From Asterella californica (Eukaryota; Streptophyta; Marchantiopsida; Marchantiales; Aytoniaceae), in NCBI GenBank assembly GCA_036924285.1, contig JAYKYS010000001.1, positions 2,764,501 through 2,828,500 on the forward strand: a DNA stretch of 64,000 bases, given 5' to 3'. The translations under genes and the position numbers were made by a program. The stretch's first letter is position 1, and each line of letters opens with the position of its first letter. The notes below the pieces were generated by a model that saw only the letters and a program-made list of their open reading frames with translations, did not search any database and was not told the DNA's origin. Shown in pieces: positions 41,287 through 53,238 of the stretch.

Positions 41287-44200
41287 ATGGGGAAACTCCC
41301 GGTGTTTTACGGAAAGGATGGAGAAGACGTGGAAGGATTTGTGAGGGACTTCAAAAGAGCATGCATTGGCAATGGAGATCGAAAGAAGAGCGAGTGGGTA
41401 GGGTTGATACCTGAATTTCTTGAGAATTCTGCATTGACATGGTATGAGGATAGGAAGAAGAGAAGCGTAGTGGGGACTCCAGTTGATACTTGGGAAGTAT
41501 TGACGGAGGCCTTAATTGAAACTTTTCTTCCCGATGAAAGTTACGAGAAGTTAATGGTAGAGGTAACTTACCTCAAACAAGGAGAGAAAGAGAAAGTAAG
41601 GACTTACGCCGAGAGGGTGGAGAAATTAAAACAAAAGTTTCGGGTGGTTTTACGAAAGTAGTGGAGATGTAGTAGAACCAACGATGGTGGGCATTGGAGC
41701 AATGCTCACAAAGAATTTTATCGGAGGATTGAGGCCGGAGATTCGAACACAAGTGCGGTATGAGAGACCAACTTCGAAGGCTGATGCAGTGAAGATCGCA
41801 ACCAGGATGGAAGAGAGTCTGGATGGAGACGACTTGCAACCAATGACTGTCGGGGCAGCATGTGGAGATGTGCAAGGGCCGATCATGCCAACTCTGACGC
41901 CTGCGAGTGTTCCGACTGTTCGATTTCAGAATCTGACTCCGGTAGCTCCTACTAGGGCGGTTACAGTCACTGTACCATCTAGATCTGTTACTCCCGACTT
42001 TCGTGATGAGTTGAAAAGTTTGACAGAGTCTCTGGCAGATTTGAAGATCAATATGGTGAATTTGTTCCAACACCGCAGTCCAAATGTTGGAGGAGGCTCA
42101 CGAGGTTATGGGAACTATCAGTCTAGAGGTGGACCACCGCAAGGATCACCAAGTAACTACACGAACCAAGGATGTTTTACGTGCGGAGGATCACATTTCC
42201 AACGTAATTGTCCAAGTCGTAATGGTGGAACGGCGGATGGAGCTTCAACTTCACAAAGCAAGGACAAGGGTGTAGCATGCATTGACATCTTGGAACCACG
42301 AGATGTACGAGAAGGTTTTCAATCTGTAGAGCTGTTGGCTCAAGAGAGGAAGAGAATGAGGACGCATTTCGACGATGGAGAACCAGTCGTGATGGAAGAT
42401 TCTCCAAGTCAAAATATTCGGAGTAGCAAATCTTCTTCAAAAACCAAAGAACGGCGGAAGAAATTGGGAAATACTGATTTCACAATTTCGATGGAGCAAT
42501 CAAAATACAATGTGGTGGAAGACGTGGGTAAGCAACGAGCAAACATTACTGTGGGACAGTTGATTGCTCTGAATCCTTCGGTGAGGAAAGAACTTCGTAG
42601 CGGTCTAAGCTCCCGACGAGGTCGAAAGAAGAAGGTAAATCCTTCTACTGTCGGTGTGAGTGCTTTAGATGCTAGTGAAGGAGAGGTGTGCAACAAGGCA
42701 TCAAAGGTAGAGGCTCGTATCAATGGGAGAGATGTCTCAGATGTTCTTGTCGATGGAGGATCGGCAGTAAATGCCATCTCAGAACGACTAATGAGGAAGT
42801 TGGATCTAGTACCAACTCGTCCTTCTAGTATCACGGTGGGTATGGCTAACAGACAGCAAGTTAGACCATTGGGAGTGCTGGAGAGAGTTTGTGTGTCAGT
42901 AATGGGAGTGCAAGTAAACATGACATTTCAAATCTTGAAAGAGTCAAGTTATGAAATGTTACTCGGAAGACCTTGGCTTCGAGCAGTACACGCAACGGAT
43001 AACTGGCACAAAGGTTATTTACGCATCGGACCGAATCACCATCGGATCAAAGTTCCATTGCTCGGAGATCAAGTTGGGACGTCGGAATCGGATCGACCCA
43101 CATCGGACTACTGGGAGTCAGAAGTTGTCGATACTACTTCTGATGTAGGTACCAATTCTTCAGATTCAGAATCTGAAAATACATTGTCAGAAGAGGAGAG
43201 AGAAGAACGAAATGTGGGTGTGAACGTAGTGGATCTTTTCCCTTCTCCGGAAGTGCAAAGAGATAGAGACAAAGAACCGTTGACTCCCGAGGAGGTGGAG
43301 AGAAGAATTGCCACCTTACGTTATGGATCGAAGGTTACTAAAGAGGAGAAGAGTTGTTTCGAAGAGATCTTTCGCAAATACATTCATGTATTTGCATTTA
43401 GTTACAAGGATCTGAGGGAGGTCACACTGGAGCAACACCGTATCGAGTTAGAGAAGGAAGTCAAACCGGTGCGACAGAAGCAACGAAGAGTGAGTCCTCC
43501 AATTGCGGATCTGGTGAAAGAAGAGATCGAGAAGCTACACACTGCTGGGTTCATTTACGAGGTGGAGCATTCTGAATGGGTATCACCCATTGTGATCGTA
43601 AAGAAGAAAAATGGCAAATTGCGGGTGTGTGTTGATTACAAGAAGCTCAATGCGGTCACAAAGAAGGATTATTATCCTCTACCTTTCATCGACGAGATCT
43701 TGGAAGAAGTGGCGGGAAACGAATGGTACAGCTTTGGAGATGGTTATAGCGGATATAACCAGATCAAAATTGCACCAGAACATCAACACATGACCACTTT
43801 CACTACTCCGTGGGGTACGTTTGCATTTCGAGTCATGCCATTTGGTCTGTGTAATGCTCCTGCGACGTTTCAAAGGTTTATGAACAAAGTGTTCGAACCT
43901 TTCTTAGGAAAGTTTGTGAGAGATTTTATAGATGACTTTTGTGTTTACGGGAGTAAGGAGAAGCATTTTGAGCACCTTGTGAAGGTCTTAGAATGTTTAG
44001 ATGTAGCAAATGCATCTCTCAATCCGGAGAAATGTATTTTTGGGTGTGAGGAAGGGTTACTCTTGGGTCATATCATATCCAAGGAAGGCATTGCCGTTGA
44101 TCCAGAGAAGGTGCAAAAGATCTTAGAGCTCCCTTTTCCTAGTACTCTCACTAAGCTACGACAGTTTTTAGGTATGGTGGGGTATTATCGAAGGTTTATA

Positions 44201-45984
44201 CTCTCGTTCTCACATAAAGCGTATGCTTTGACTGTATATCTGAAGAAAGGAGTAGATTACGTGTTGATTTTAGGAGATGAAGAAGCTCTAGCCGCCTTTG
44301 AGGAACTGAAGAAAGCTCTTACTTCAGCTCCGATCTTGGTTAAGCCCGATTGGAATAAACAGTTTATTCTATATACGGATGCTTCAAATATAGCAGTAGG
44401 ATGTACTCTAAGTCAGTATGATGTTGAAGGTAGAGATCATCCTATTGCATATGCTAGTCGGCAAATGGTCAAGGCAGAGAGAAATTATTCTGTGACAGAG
44501 AGAGAAGGATTAGCAGTGATTTATGCTCTGAGAAAATTTCGACATTATCTCATAAGGGGCAAGTTCACTATCGTTACAGATCATAAGGCATTGAAGTACA
44601 TCTTCAATAAACCGATGGTCGAAGGACGATTAGCAAGGTGGAAGCTCTTATTGTCAGAGTACGACTATGAGATCTGTGATCGACCAGGGAAGAAACACGC
44701 GAATGCAGATTTGTTATCTAGAGCTTACGATGGCGATGGAGAGGAGCCGGTGGATGACACCTTTCCTGACGAAGATTTGATGGTCTTGAGCAACTCTATT
44801 ATCCCAATAGAATATCAAGAAATTTGGGATTTTGTTACGGAAGGTGTCTATCCAGATGGGATGCGGACCAGAGAGAAGAAGGCAATGGTGAAACGAAGTC
44901 AACCTTACTCGGTGGTGGAAGGTGTGTTATTCCGTGAAGGAGTTGATGGGGTCCTGAGAAGAGCTGCGAGCAAGGAGGAGTCTCTACGACTCATGGAAGA
45001 ATTCCATGACGGTCCAGTATGTGGAGGACATTTCGCAGGCAAGTTGACGGCTCATAAGATACTCGACGCGGGATATCACTGGAGGGGGATGTTTAGAGAT
45101 TGCTTGACGTATTGTAAAACCTGTGATGTTTGTCAAGCTTTCGCTATCAAATCTAGTGTTTCCACTCCTCTTAGATCTATTCCGGTTCTTGGACCTTTCG
45201 AGAAGTGGGGAATAGATTTTGTGGGGCCTTTGAATCGCACCCCTCGCAACAATAAGTATATTGTTGTAGCCACAGATTATCTTACGAAGTGGGTAGAAGC
45301 TAGACCTCTTGTAACTATTGGAGAAGTTGAGGTGGGTAGATTTCTGTACGAACGGATCATAACTAGGTTTGGATGTCCTTTGGAGTTACCTTGTGTCAGA
45401 TGTTAGCAAAGGATGCTGACATGGAAGGGGCCAAACACAACTGGGACAAGCGTCTTCATGCGGTTCTATGGGAGTATCGAACAACAGTGAAGACGTCTAC
45501 GGGATATTCACCTTTCAAGATGGTGTATGGGTTGGAATCCAGATTACCAATCCAGTTCGACCTAACCACCTTTCAGACCTTGCAAGCTGGATTGAAGAGA
45601 AAGGGTGGTCCAATAGCTGAGAAAGAGCGGGGAGAAATCTTGTTGGAGCTGGAGGAGAATAGAGACGATGCAGCTCAACGCATTGAGATGGCCCAGCTGC
45701 AACAGAAGAAGAGCTATGACAAGCGCTTGGCGAAGAACAAAACGAAGTTACAGCCATTTCAAAAGGGTGAGTGGGTGATGTTATGGGATGCTATTAGGCA
45801 CAAGCGAGTTCAAAAGAAGTTCTTACGTCGATATTTTGGGCCTTTCATCATCTCCAAAGTGTGGTGTAATGACACCTATGATCTTCAAGAAAGGAGTGGT
45901 ACGTTCTTCGACCGAGTGAACCACGACAAGCTGAAGAAGTTTCATCAACGTGATACTTCACTCCGAGGACGGAGTGAAAATTAA
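41287..45984 (+). pseudogene. Gag-Pol of element C, frameshifted and with an integrase deletion
   Basis: Collinear with the 1628-residue polyprotein of A. The first 125 codons (41287-41661) end at a stop created by one extra base near 41659. The frame then runs 41684-45406 through a zinc knuckle (CFTCGGSHFQRNC, the same short spacing as A), protease (VDGGSAVNAIS), reverse transcriptase (FIDDFCVYG), RNase H (LYTDASN), the integrase HHCC site and GIDFVGPL. At 45385 about 130 bp present in A are missing, removing the second catalytic D and the E. The C-terminal part continues in another register (45373-45984) with the FGPF module. Confidence 0.9.
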
Positions 45985-45985
45985 G

Positions 45986-45997
45986 TCTGGGGGTAAA
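45986..45997 (+). other. Polypurine tract of element C
   Basis: TCTGGGGGTAAA directly before the right LTR. Confidence 0.65.
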
Positions 45998-46796
45998 TGT
46001 CACACCACAAGTATCCCATTATTTGTGTGTATGCTTATATACATTTCATTAGGTGTGACTATCTTAAAGGTTATTCTAGTTTGAAGATCTAAATTTAGAG
46101 TGATCAAAAGTAGTCATAACTAGCTGAGATAGTTATAACTAAGTTGAGGAAACTATTAGAGGTTCCACTATGGCACTATAGGACAAGTGCGGAGCTCTAA
46201 ATATGCTTTCCAAAAGTATGTAACTTTGTTGACCATCATTGATTGGATGCATGATGAAAAGTCATGCACAAAGATCTAAAGATGCTCCTCAAAAGACGTA
46301 TTAGTGTGTTGTCGTCTTCCGATTGGATAGCGTGGAAAGTTAACACTTTACAAAAGCTAAAGTAAGAGAATCCCTTACTTTTGTAAAGTAAAACAAGTAA
46401 TGTGTGTGCTATTCTTAAAGTGTTAGTAGCCTTTAGAGTTTTACTATTTTGGATTGCGCACTTACCATGAGGTAACGTAACTTAGTGAAAGTTACCACGG
46501 TAAGAAGTTGTAGAGTATATAAGGAGGAGTTGAGAAGGTGGAAGACACTCTCATTTTCCTGACTGTAAGTAAAGTGAGCATTGGAGACCTTGGGAGTCCT
46601 TGAGTATTTTGCGATGTAATGTTGAGAGCGGGATTAGAACTTGTGTGCAGGAACGCTATTAGAGGGACTGATGTGACCATACGGGTCAGAGAGTTGAGTA
46701 AAGTGAGCATGGGTGTACTTAAATCTTTGTAATTAGGGTGCACTAGTAATCCTAGTCATCTGAGGTACCCCTGGGTGAGAGACAGGCCGGCTTACA
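45998..46796 (+). repeat. Right LTR of element C
   Basis: 799 bp, about seven substitutions from the left LTR, six of them C/T changes. Followed by the GAAC duplication. Confidence 0.95.
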
Positions 46797-46800
46797 GAAC

Positions 46801-47137
46801 CCCCAGAAGACGAGAATCGCTTCGGGAAGACGGTATCGAGAAGACCGGAAAAAGCAACCTGGAAGCAGGAAGATCGTCTTCCCGAACTTCTCTGTGAATA
46901 GTTGTGTGATATTTTAGTTGGTAGTTGTTTGTTTAGTTCCAGAGCACCATTTGGCGTGTCTGGAAGATGTGTGGTTTTGTGTGGTTTTGTGAGAAGACGG
47001 GATTCCTAGGCAAAACCCGTGTGTTTGTGTGTTTGAACAGATCTTAGAACTTAGAGCAGCGTTACTTGCGTAAATCTTTTGTGGGAACGATATCTTGTAT
47101 ACTAAATGGGCAAAAGGAGTAATCCTGCGTCACTACA
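46801..47137 (+). repeat. 3' LTR of element D, second part
   Basis: Resumes with CCCCAGAAGACGAGAATCGC after element C and ends CTGCGTCACTACA at 47137, as the 5' LTR does at 27206. Confidence 0.85.
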
Positions 47138-47738
47138 ACAACCCTTCACTCCTACTCCTCCCGCCCAATATAATCGTTATGTACCTAGGGATAGAGCGAG
47201 TAATGTACAGACCAGGACACCCTGGCAACCTTCTTCATCACAACGACCTCTAAACCCTCTTCCTGGAGCGTGCAATAATTGTGAAGAGACAGGACACTGG
47301 TGGTCCACCTGTCCTCATCCGAGAAGACAGATTGGGCAAGTGCCATTGTGTGGAAATTGTAAGAAAGCAGGTCATTTCACAGGGAATTGTCCTCAAACCT
47401 TACGGCCACGACAAATGGTTAGATTTGCAGAGACCATGCCTCCTGCAGAAGCTGCATCAGCTTCTAAACTAGAGCTAGAAGTGGTACAGCACATCACTGT
47501 AGAAGAAGAAGATCCTGGAGATTGTACGGATTGTCTCCATATCGAGGAAGACGAACCAGACCTCAAGAAGCACGAAGAAAAGGAAACTCAGCTGCAGAAG
47601 ACGACTGCAGCTCAGAAGACGAAGTCACTTGAGGCAGCTTCTTCTTTCTTTGGCGGATGGCACTATTTGGAGCCCTTGCCCGGATTCAGACAGTTGGCCT
47701 CCGGAAGAAGTCTTGGATGAAGCGGTGTTCAAGGCTTC
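47138..47738 (+). pseudogene. Gag fragment of a second D-family element
   Basis: It begins ACAACCCTTCACTCC and aligns with 29106-29705 of element D. It encodes two zinc knuckles, CNNCEETGHWWSTC and CGNCKKAGHFTGNC, which are intact here but broken in D. It also has the block DPGDCTDCLHIEEDE. The frame ends near 47720, where the sequence jumps to an inverted LTR. It is either the flank of an older element into which D inserted or a rearranged neighbour. Confidence 0.8.
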
Positions 47739-50700
47739 TCCACCAACTCCATGGCTGGCTGGATCTCCGAACCTGAAGAAGACGCTGAAGTCTTCCAGCC
47801 TTCTTCTCGCAAAAGACAAGCCCATCCCCACGAATCGGTCAGGAGTGTCATCCTTGTTTTCCAAAAGGCAAGGATGCATCTTCTACCACTGTGGTTTCTG
47901 CTTCTGCGCACGAGAAGACGCTACTCTTCTCATCTCTGGGATGGAAGATCTCTTCTCATAGCAAGAGCGATCCTCCTTGCTACGCTTCCTTGAGTCACAG
48001 TCAGAATGTCAACTCATACCTCGGCTTCTGGTGTCTTCGGAAGACTGCCTGTAGTCGCAGAAGCTATCTTTTGCGTGATCCTAGTGCTCGGCACGTCCTC
48101 TTGTGAATCTGGCTCAGATCCAGAGTGGATGGTCAGAAAAGATGCGCTCTTCATAGGCACACTCCTAGGTCCCATCTTCCTCAACGACAACTCGTCTTCT
48201 GTGTCGCTGGAGTCGTCTCTCTCACCAAAATCGTCTTCTGCTGAGTGTCCGATCCTACCTGAGGCACTAAAGTGAGAGGGGAAGACATGACCACTACCCG
48301 GTCTTCTTCCTCCGAGGTCTCTTCCTTCACCTCGCGTTGTCTTGCTGGCCCATACTTAGCCAACTGGTCTTCTGTCAAATCTCCTTGAACACGTACAAAT
48401 AGCAGAAGAAAGGAGTAAGATGCCCTCTTGCTGGGGTGCCCAAGTATGCTAACTCGATCTGGATGTAAGTGTGGAAGAAGGCGCCCCAGTTGACGACTTC
48501 TCCGGCCCAAAACGCTTCTAAGAACTCCACGTCCTAGTCTCCAAGGTATCTCACCTTCTGGGTCTTTCCCGTGGAGAAAAGGTGAAGGTACAACTTCCCC
48601 AGAAGACGCTTCCTCGGCTCTCAGAGAGCTTCCACCTTCAATCTGTTCCTCCCTTGTCTGTCTTCCAGGAAGATGCTTGTGGTACTTCCAGGTACATGTC
48701 ACTTCCTAGAGATCATCAGTAGGATCTTCTTCTCCAGCTCGTACCCACCGTTCTCTACTTCTGGCCGGTGGAAAGCTCTGCGTCACCACTCCATTGTCCA
48801 GGAAGATGATCTTTTCTAAGCTTCCCCTATCTTCACCGGTACAAAGTTGCACGAAGGCAATGCTGCCCAAACTTCCTCCAGAATACCTTGGTCTGCGAGG
48901 TTCCAATCCCATAGAAAGAAGTCGAGGCCCAACTCCTTGATGTAAGGTTTGACCTCAGCCAACTCTGCTGCCAATAACACCAACCCTCGAGGATGCATCG
49001 ACATGTTTTGAGCTTCTGTTACACTAAGTCACACATACTTGCTGTGAGCGGAAGGCTCAGTCCTTATGCTGCTCACAGTCTCGATTCCACTCTCAGAAGA
49101 CGAACCTAGTCTTCCAGAAGATAGCTATTCAGTCTTCCGGGATTCTAACAGTTCTTCCTAAGTATCTCTCGTCTTCCGAGCTATATCTAAACAATCCTAA
49201 CTAAGCAATGCATCGCATGGATTCCTAAGAGGGCAACCCATCTTGCAATTCATCCTACTTCCTAACAGAAGGTAACAAGATTCGTGAGAAGCAGAATATA
49301 CAAAAGATTCAGAAGAAGGTTGAGGACTCTTGAGGAGACAGTGACCTCCAAGAAGACTCCCGAGACAGCTTCTGATGATCTGACGTACTCAAAAGACTTC
49401 CCGGAGCCAGGCTTCTCATCATTGGTCTCACATGTGTTCGGCTTCCGACACACAATCTAACCTCACAACAAACACGGAACTTTCATACTCTGTTCTTCTG
49501 ACTCCTCACCTCTCATACACTCTCAGAAGAAGCTTGCTACATGACGAGAAGACATGACCCTCGATCATTCTCTCCAGATTCTGTCAGCAAGGCTTCTCAC
49601 AACTCTCTTCTAAGTTTGGGAAGAAGAAGGAACATACTGCTATGGGTCAAACAAAAAAGACCCGTCAAGGACCCTCATGTCTTCTCGCGCATTCTACTAG
49701 CCTTTCTAGTCTTCTAGTCTCTCTAGGAAGATGTGGATTTTGAGAAGTCAATAAGATTGGGAGGCGCAGGCCTGGTCCTCCATTTCTAGCTTCTCGCAAC
49801 AACAATCAACTCGTAAGCTCACTCAGGATTCATATCATGCTTCTCTCAACACAAATTCAAATCCAATCCAATCTTGTTACGAATTTACAAACAGTCGTCT
49901 TCCGAAGATGTTCAGACATCCAGAAGCATCTTCCGGGGATGTTCAAACATTCAGAAGCGTCTTCTGTCCATGGATTCTGAGACAGAGGTGCAGTAGGGTA
50001 GAGAAATTGATAATCAGGTTATCAAATTTCGAGATGAGAGGCAGGGAAGCTCGAATTTCAACTCGGGAAGAAGTGGGAAGATGGCTGACGAAAATTGAAC
50101 AGCACTTCCGCACCCAATTTTCTCAGAAGAAAGTTCTAGGGTAGGAAAATTGATCGATGGGCTTCCTGCAAACAAACGGCAAAGTGCGAGGACATCAAAT
50201 CAGAGACGAGAAACGTTGGAGAAGGAAAAAGAACAGGGGAAAAACCTCAGTACTGCTTCTGGCTGCTTCTTCAGTCTTCTGTGCGCTTCTGCTCTTCAGT
50301 GCCGTCTTCAATGTGGCACCAAAATCTTGCTTCTGTCGTCAATTCTGAGCTGCGCCCCTCTGCTTCTGTAATTGAGCTCGATGTTATGCTCCGGAGCTCC
50401 TCTCCTGATTTCTTACTTGATCCTCGATTCTTGATTTTTGAAATCCTCAAGGACTCCTTACTCTCCCAACTCGAGTGCGCTTCCTGGCTGGAAGGCGCCC
50501 TCGCTCTCTCTCGCTCCAACTCGATCCTACGTGCTTCCAATGCTTTCTCTGATTCTCAATGTGCAGTCGATCTCTAGTGCGCAGTCGATTTCCAATGTGG
50601 GAAGCAGCAAGAGAGTATATGCTATTGCGTCTCCATCTGTATCTTCCCTGTGCAATTTAGATAATGGCTTGGGTTATCTCGACTTACCTACTACTACAAT

Positions 50701-51027
50701 GACTAATTGGTTGGTATACCTACCCCTCACCTATGTGACGTGCGGTTGGTACCCTCAAAGTCGCAGTCCTTGTCTTCCTGGAAGACGTCCGTCTCCTGGC
50801 TTCCAGCTTCTGTCTTCCATCCTCCATCTTCTAGAAGACGTCTTCCCGGAAGACGTCCGTCTTCCAGCTTCAGAAAAAATCGACTTCTTCTTACAAAATC
50901 TCTTAAGATCATCTTCTCGCTAAGCAAGGTGCAATCTTAAGTAATAAGGTTACTTCAATTACATAGACACGTCATTGACTTTAAAATTTTCAAAAAATCT
51001 CTAATCTTGCAAATTGTGGGCACCACA
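47739..51027 (-). repeat. Divergent inverted D-type LTR, truncated
   Basis: Read on the minus strand it begins TGTGGTGCCCACAATTTGC at 51027 and follows the D LTR order to the coiled-coil region, where it breaks off at 47739. It differs from the other copies at many positions and by indels, so it is older or from a sister subfamily. GAAGAC words are frequent in it too. Confidence 0.8.
48181..49004 (-). pseudogene. LTR-encoded coiled-coil protein, fragment in the divergent LTR
   Basis: The ATG at 49004 opens MSMHPRGLVLLAAELAEV, then FFLWDWNLADQGILEEVWAA up to a stop at 48816. Later pieces in other frames include GDLTEDQLAKYG and EVKEETSEEEDR (48400-48300). The N-terminus agrees well with the copy at 17277-17059 despite heavy DNA divergence, which supports past selection on the protein. 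Confidence 0.6.
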
Positions 51028-51536
51028 AGTTTTACGAGTTCCAACGTTTGACGAATAGAAACGAGATGAGTAGAAGACAAGACTTGCGGAAGTTACTCAA
51101 CAACTTGTAGAGGTACTGAAGATAACATCTAAGTTTGTGTATTCGAGTTGACATGTAAAGCATGGCTTGATTACATATGTGACTCACGAGATGAAGAAAG
51201 AAGAGAAGGATCTACAGGTCGAGCTACGAAAGAACTTCAGAGTGGAGAGTGAAGACACCATACTGACATCTTTGCACTTCTTGGAGCTGAAGGATTCATT
51301 TATTGTAGACTTGAGGGAGATCCATAATGACTTAATGAAATCATAGAAGCATTGATAAAGTTAGTTAGAGATAGAGAGAGGAGATGGGATTATAATTGTA
51401 ACCAAAGAGAAGTAGATAACTATAGACTTTGCCAAGATAGTAAGAGTCGCACTTGTTAGGGTAGTACTGCCTCAACATACTTGATGAGATCTAAAGAACT
51501 ATACCCTTAGATGCAAAGCGGCATGACATTGGGGGG
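51028..51536. other. Unassigned sequence right of the D cluster
   Basis: One stretch (51180-51344) is open on the plus strand and rich in charged residues (EMKKEEKDLQVELRKNF), but it has no start and no recognisable domain. It ends in a G-rich tract, ACATTGGGGGG, before a possible LTR start. Confidence 0.35.
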
Positions 51537-52141
51537 TGTCCATTGATAGTGAGTTTCTCTCACTATATATGTGGAGCGCAAGCACATTTTGTGTGTCAAT
51601 TCATGTTGAATAAAGCAAAGGTGCAAGTCTTGTCGTCTTCTAGACATTTTGTCCTTGTAGTGATTTGCGTGTGAGAGTGTTCTAAGTCGTGAGTGTGAGT
51701 TCAGTTGTGAGTGTAACTCAACGAAGTACTTTCTCTATGTAGTAGTAACCCGGTGAGATATTGATGTAACTCTGTGAAGTTCATTGACGCTCGACAATCT
51801 CGAAAAGAAATCATTTGGAGACAAGTCATAGCGAGTTTCTTTGACCCTTGTTGCTCTTGCATACCAATTACTCTACGAACAAGTTGATGGGGTGTAGATT
51901 CAACCTTGAACATTAAGTCAAGTGTGTGTATTGGTGAATGTTACCTTGGACAAGTCAGGAGTTTAGACGATTATTTGTGATTATCATTGTATCTTGTGTT
52001 CATCACATTGATGTTTTCATCCTGGGAGTTGTTTTGCCCAAGAGATTAGAAGGAAAGAATAGAAAACATATATCATGATATTTCACTCTGTTCATCTTTG
52101 TTTCTATTAGTGTATCTGTGAGAATGATTCTATTTACTACA
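51537..52141 (+). repeat. Possible LTR of an unidentified retrotransposon
   Basis: It starts TGTCCATTGATAG after a G-rich tract that could be a polypurine tract, and could end at TTTACTACA (52141). Near the start is a perfect short hairpin, ATAGTGAG-TTTCT-CTCACTAT. I see no second copy in the window, so this is only a candidate. Confidence 0.3.
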
Positions 52142-52592
52142 ATTATTTGTTATTTGGCTCGGCTAGTGCGTTACAATCCACTAGGTCATGTTGAAGTGTC
52201 AGTGGATGATCGTCTCCTCACATGCTCGCCTCAATGTTAGTCCATCATTCTCACCAAACAAACGTTTGATGATGGAATTTTTGACATTATCTTCGATGTG
52301 CATGAGATCAAGCAAGTGATTGACAAGAAGATACTACAAGACCACAAAAAGAGTTGTTAACAACGCGTATATGATGCGAATAATCTTAGATTATAATAAT
52401 CAAAGTGCGCTTGGTCAGGATCATGAGGAGTACTTACTCTCCAATACTTCTCGCCGTCTTCTTGTCCATCTCTCCACTCTCAACGACAGATCAGGTTTGA
52501 AGTCAATGAGAAGCCAAACACAACAAGGATATAGATCTATATCATGCTCGTGTCCATGTTGTCTCTGTGAAGCCTTGATTTTCCGTTTTTGT
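52142..52592. other. Non-coding, unassigned
   Basis: No repeat partner and no convincing frame seen. Confidence 0.4.
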
Positions 52593-53238
52593 TAATTAAT
52601 TGACTAGTTGTAGAGTAAATAAGAAGAATAGGTAGCATAAGATAGAATATAGAAGTTTAGTGAAGAAGATCTACTCTTGAGGAATCAAGTGAAGTTGCGA
52701 AGTCAGGTTGGACGAAAGTTCCTCATGGATGGATTCTTCGGATGAAGAGCTTTCTAGTGATATGTTTGTGCGAGACAAATAGAGTCCGAATGACGAAGTT
52801 ATCAAGGATTGAAGTACCGATGAAGTCGGTGAGGAATGACTTCTTCGTACTTCAACTGATGAAGAACTTCGGCAGAATTGTGAAACCTTAATTGCGGCAA
52901 GTAGGATTAAAGCCATTGCGATGTATAAGAATAGCGAGTTAAGTCATTTGTTATATAGTATCAATAGTGTTAGGAAGGATGGAAAGACTTGAAGTTTATC
53001 GACGAAGAATGTTTAGAGGAAGAAATTCTAAAGGAGGAAGTCTATTCTTCATACCTCACTCTATTCTTCGTACTCTATTTTTATTCTTTGCCCTTTATCA
53101 CTATCTTGTTTTTCGAGTGCGCGGAATGCAGACATCAAAGTCATCACGACTTTGGGCCTTGGATGTGAACTAACTTCGCTTGAGAACGACCTTGAAGACA
53201 TGGGCTTGTCTTTTCTTTTACTACCTTGGTGGTCAATG
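52593..53238 (+). repeat. Direct repeat X, left copy
   Basis: From TAATTAATTGACTAGTTG to ACCTTGGTGGTCAATG, this matches 55140-55735 with many substitutions and some indels. Shared blocks include GTAGAGTAAATAAGAAG, GATGTATAAGA and TCTTTTCTTTTACTACC. The two copies could be LTRs of a decayed element or a local duplication. Confidence 0.7.

Larger units (their letters stand above)
39298..46796 (+). mobile_element. Element C: Ty3/gypsy retrotransposon related to A, integrase damaged
   Basis: 7499 bp with two 799-bp LTRs differing at about seven positions (0.9%). It shares with A the primer site, the four-base target duplication, the zinc-knuckle accessory frame, the gag-pol layout and the G5TAAA polypurine tract. 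Gag-pol has a one-base frameshift and a deletion of about 130 bp in the integrase core. It could only move with help from an intact relative. Confidence 0.93.
1..47137 (+). mobile_element. Element D: Ty3/gypsy retrotransposon with ~5.7-kb LTRs, carrying nested insertions
   Basis: The same forward sequence precedes a primer-binding site at 27225 and follows a purine-rich tract ending at 33895, so it is the LTR of the element between them. The LTR starts TGTGGTGCCCAC and ends CTGCGTCACTACA. The internal region has gag, protease, reverse transcriptase, RNase H and integrase in gypsy order, with no chromodomain. The tRNA-Asp-like primer site and the FLDD reverse transcriptase box suggest the Ogre/Tat/Athila side of plant gypsy elements, which is inference. 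All frames are broken, so it cannot move on its own. The 5' LTR is split by an inverted solo LTR that holds elements A and B, and the 3' LTR is split by element C. The first ~395 bp of the element lie left of the window. Confidence 0.85.
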
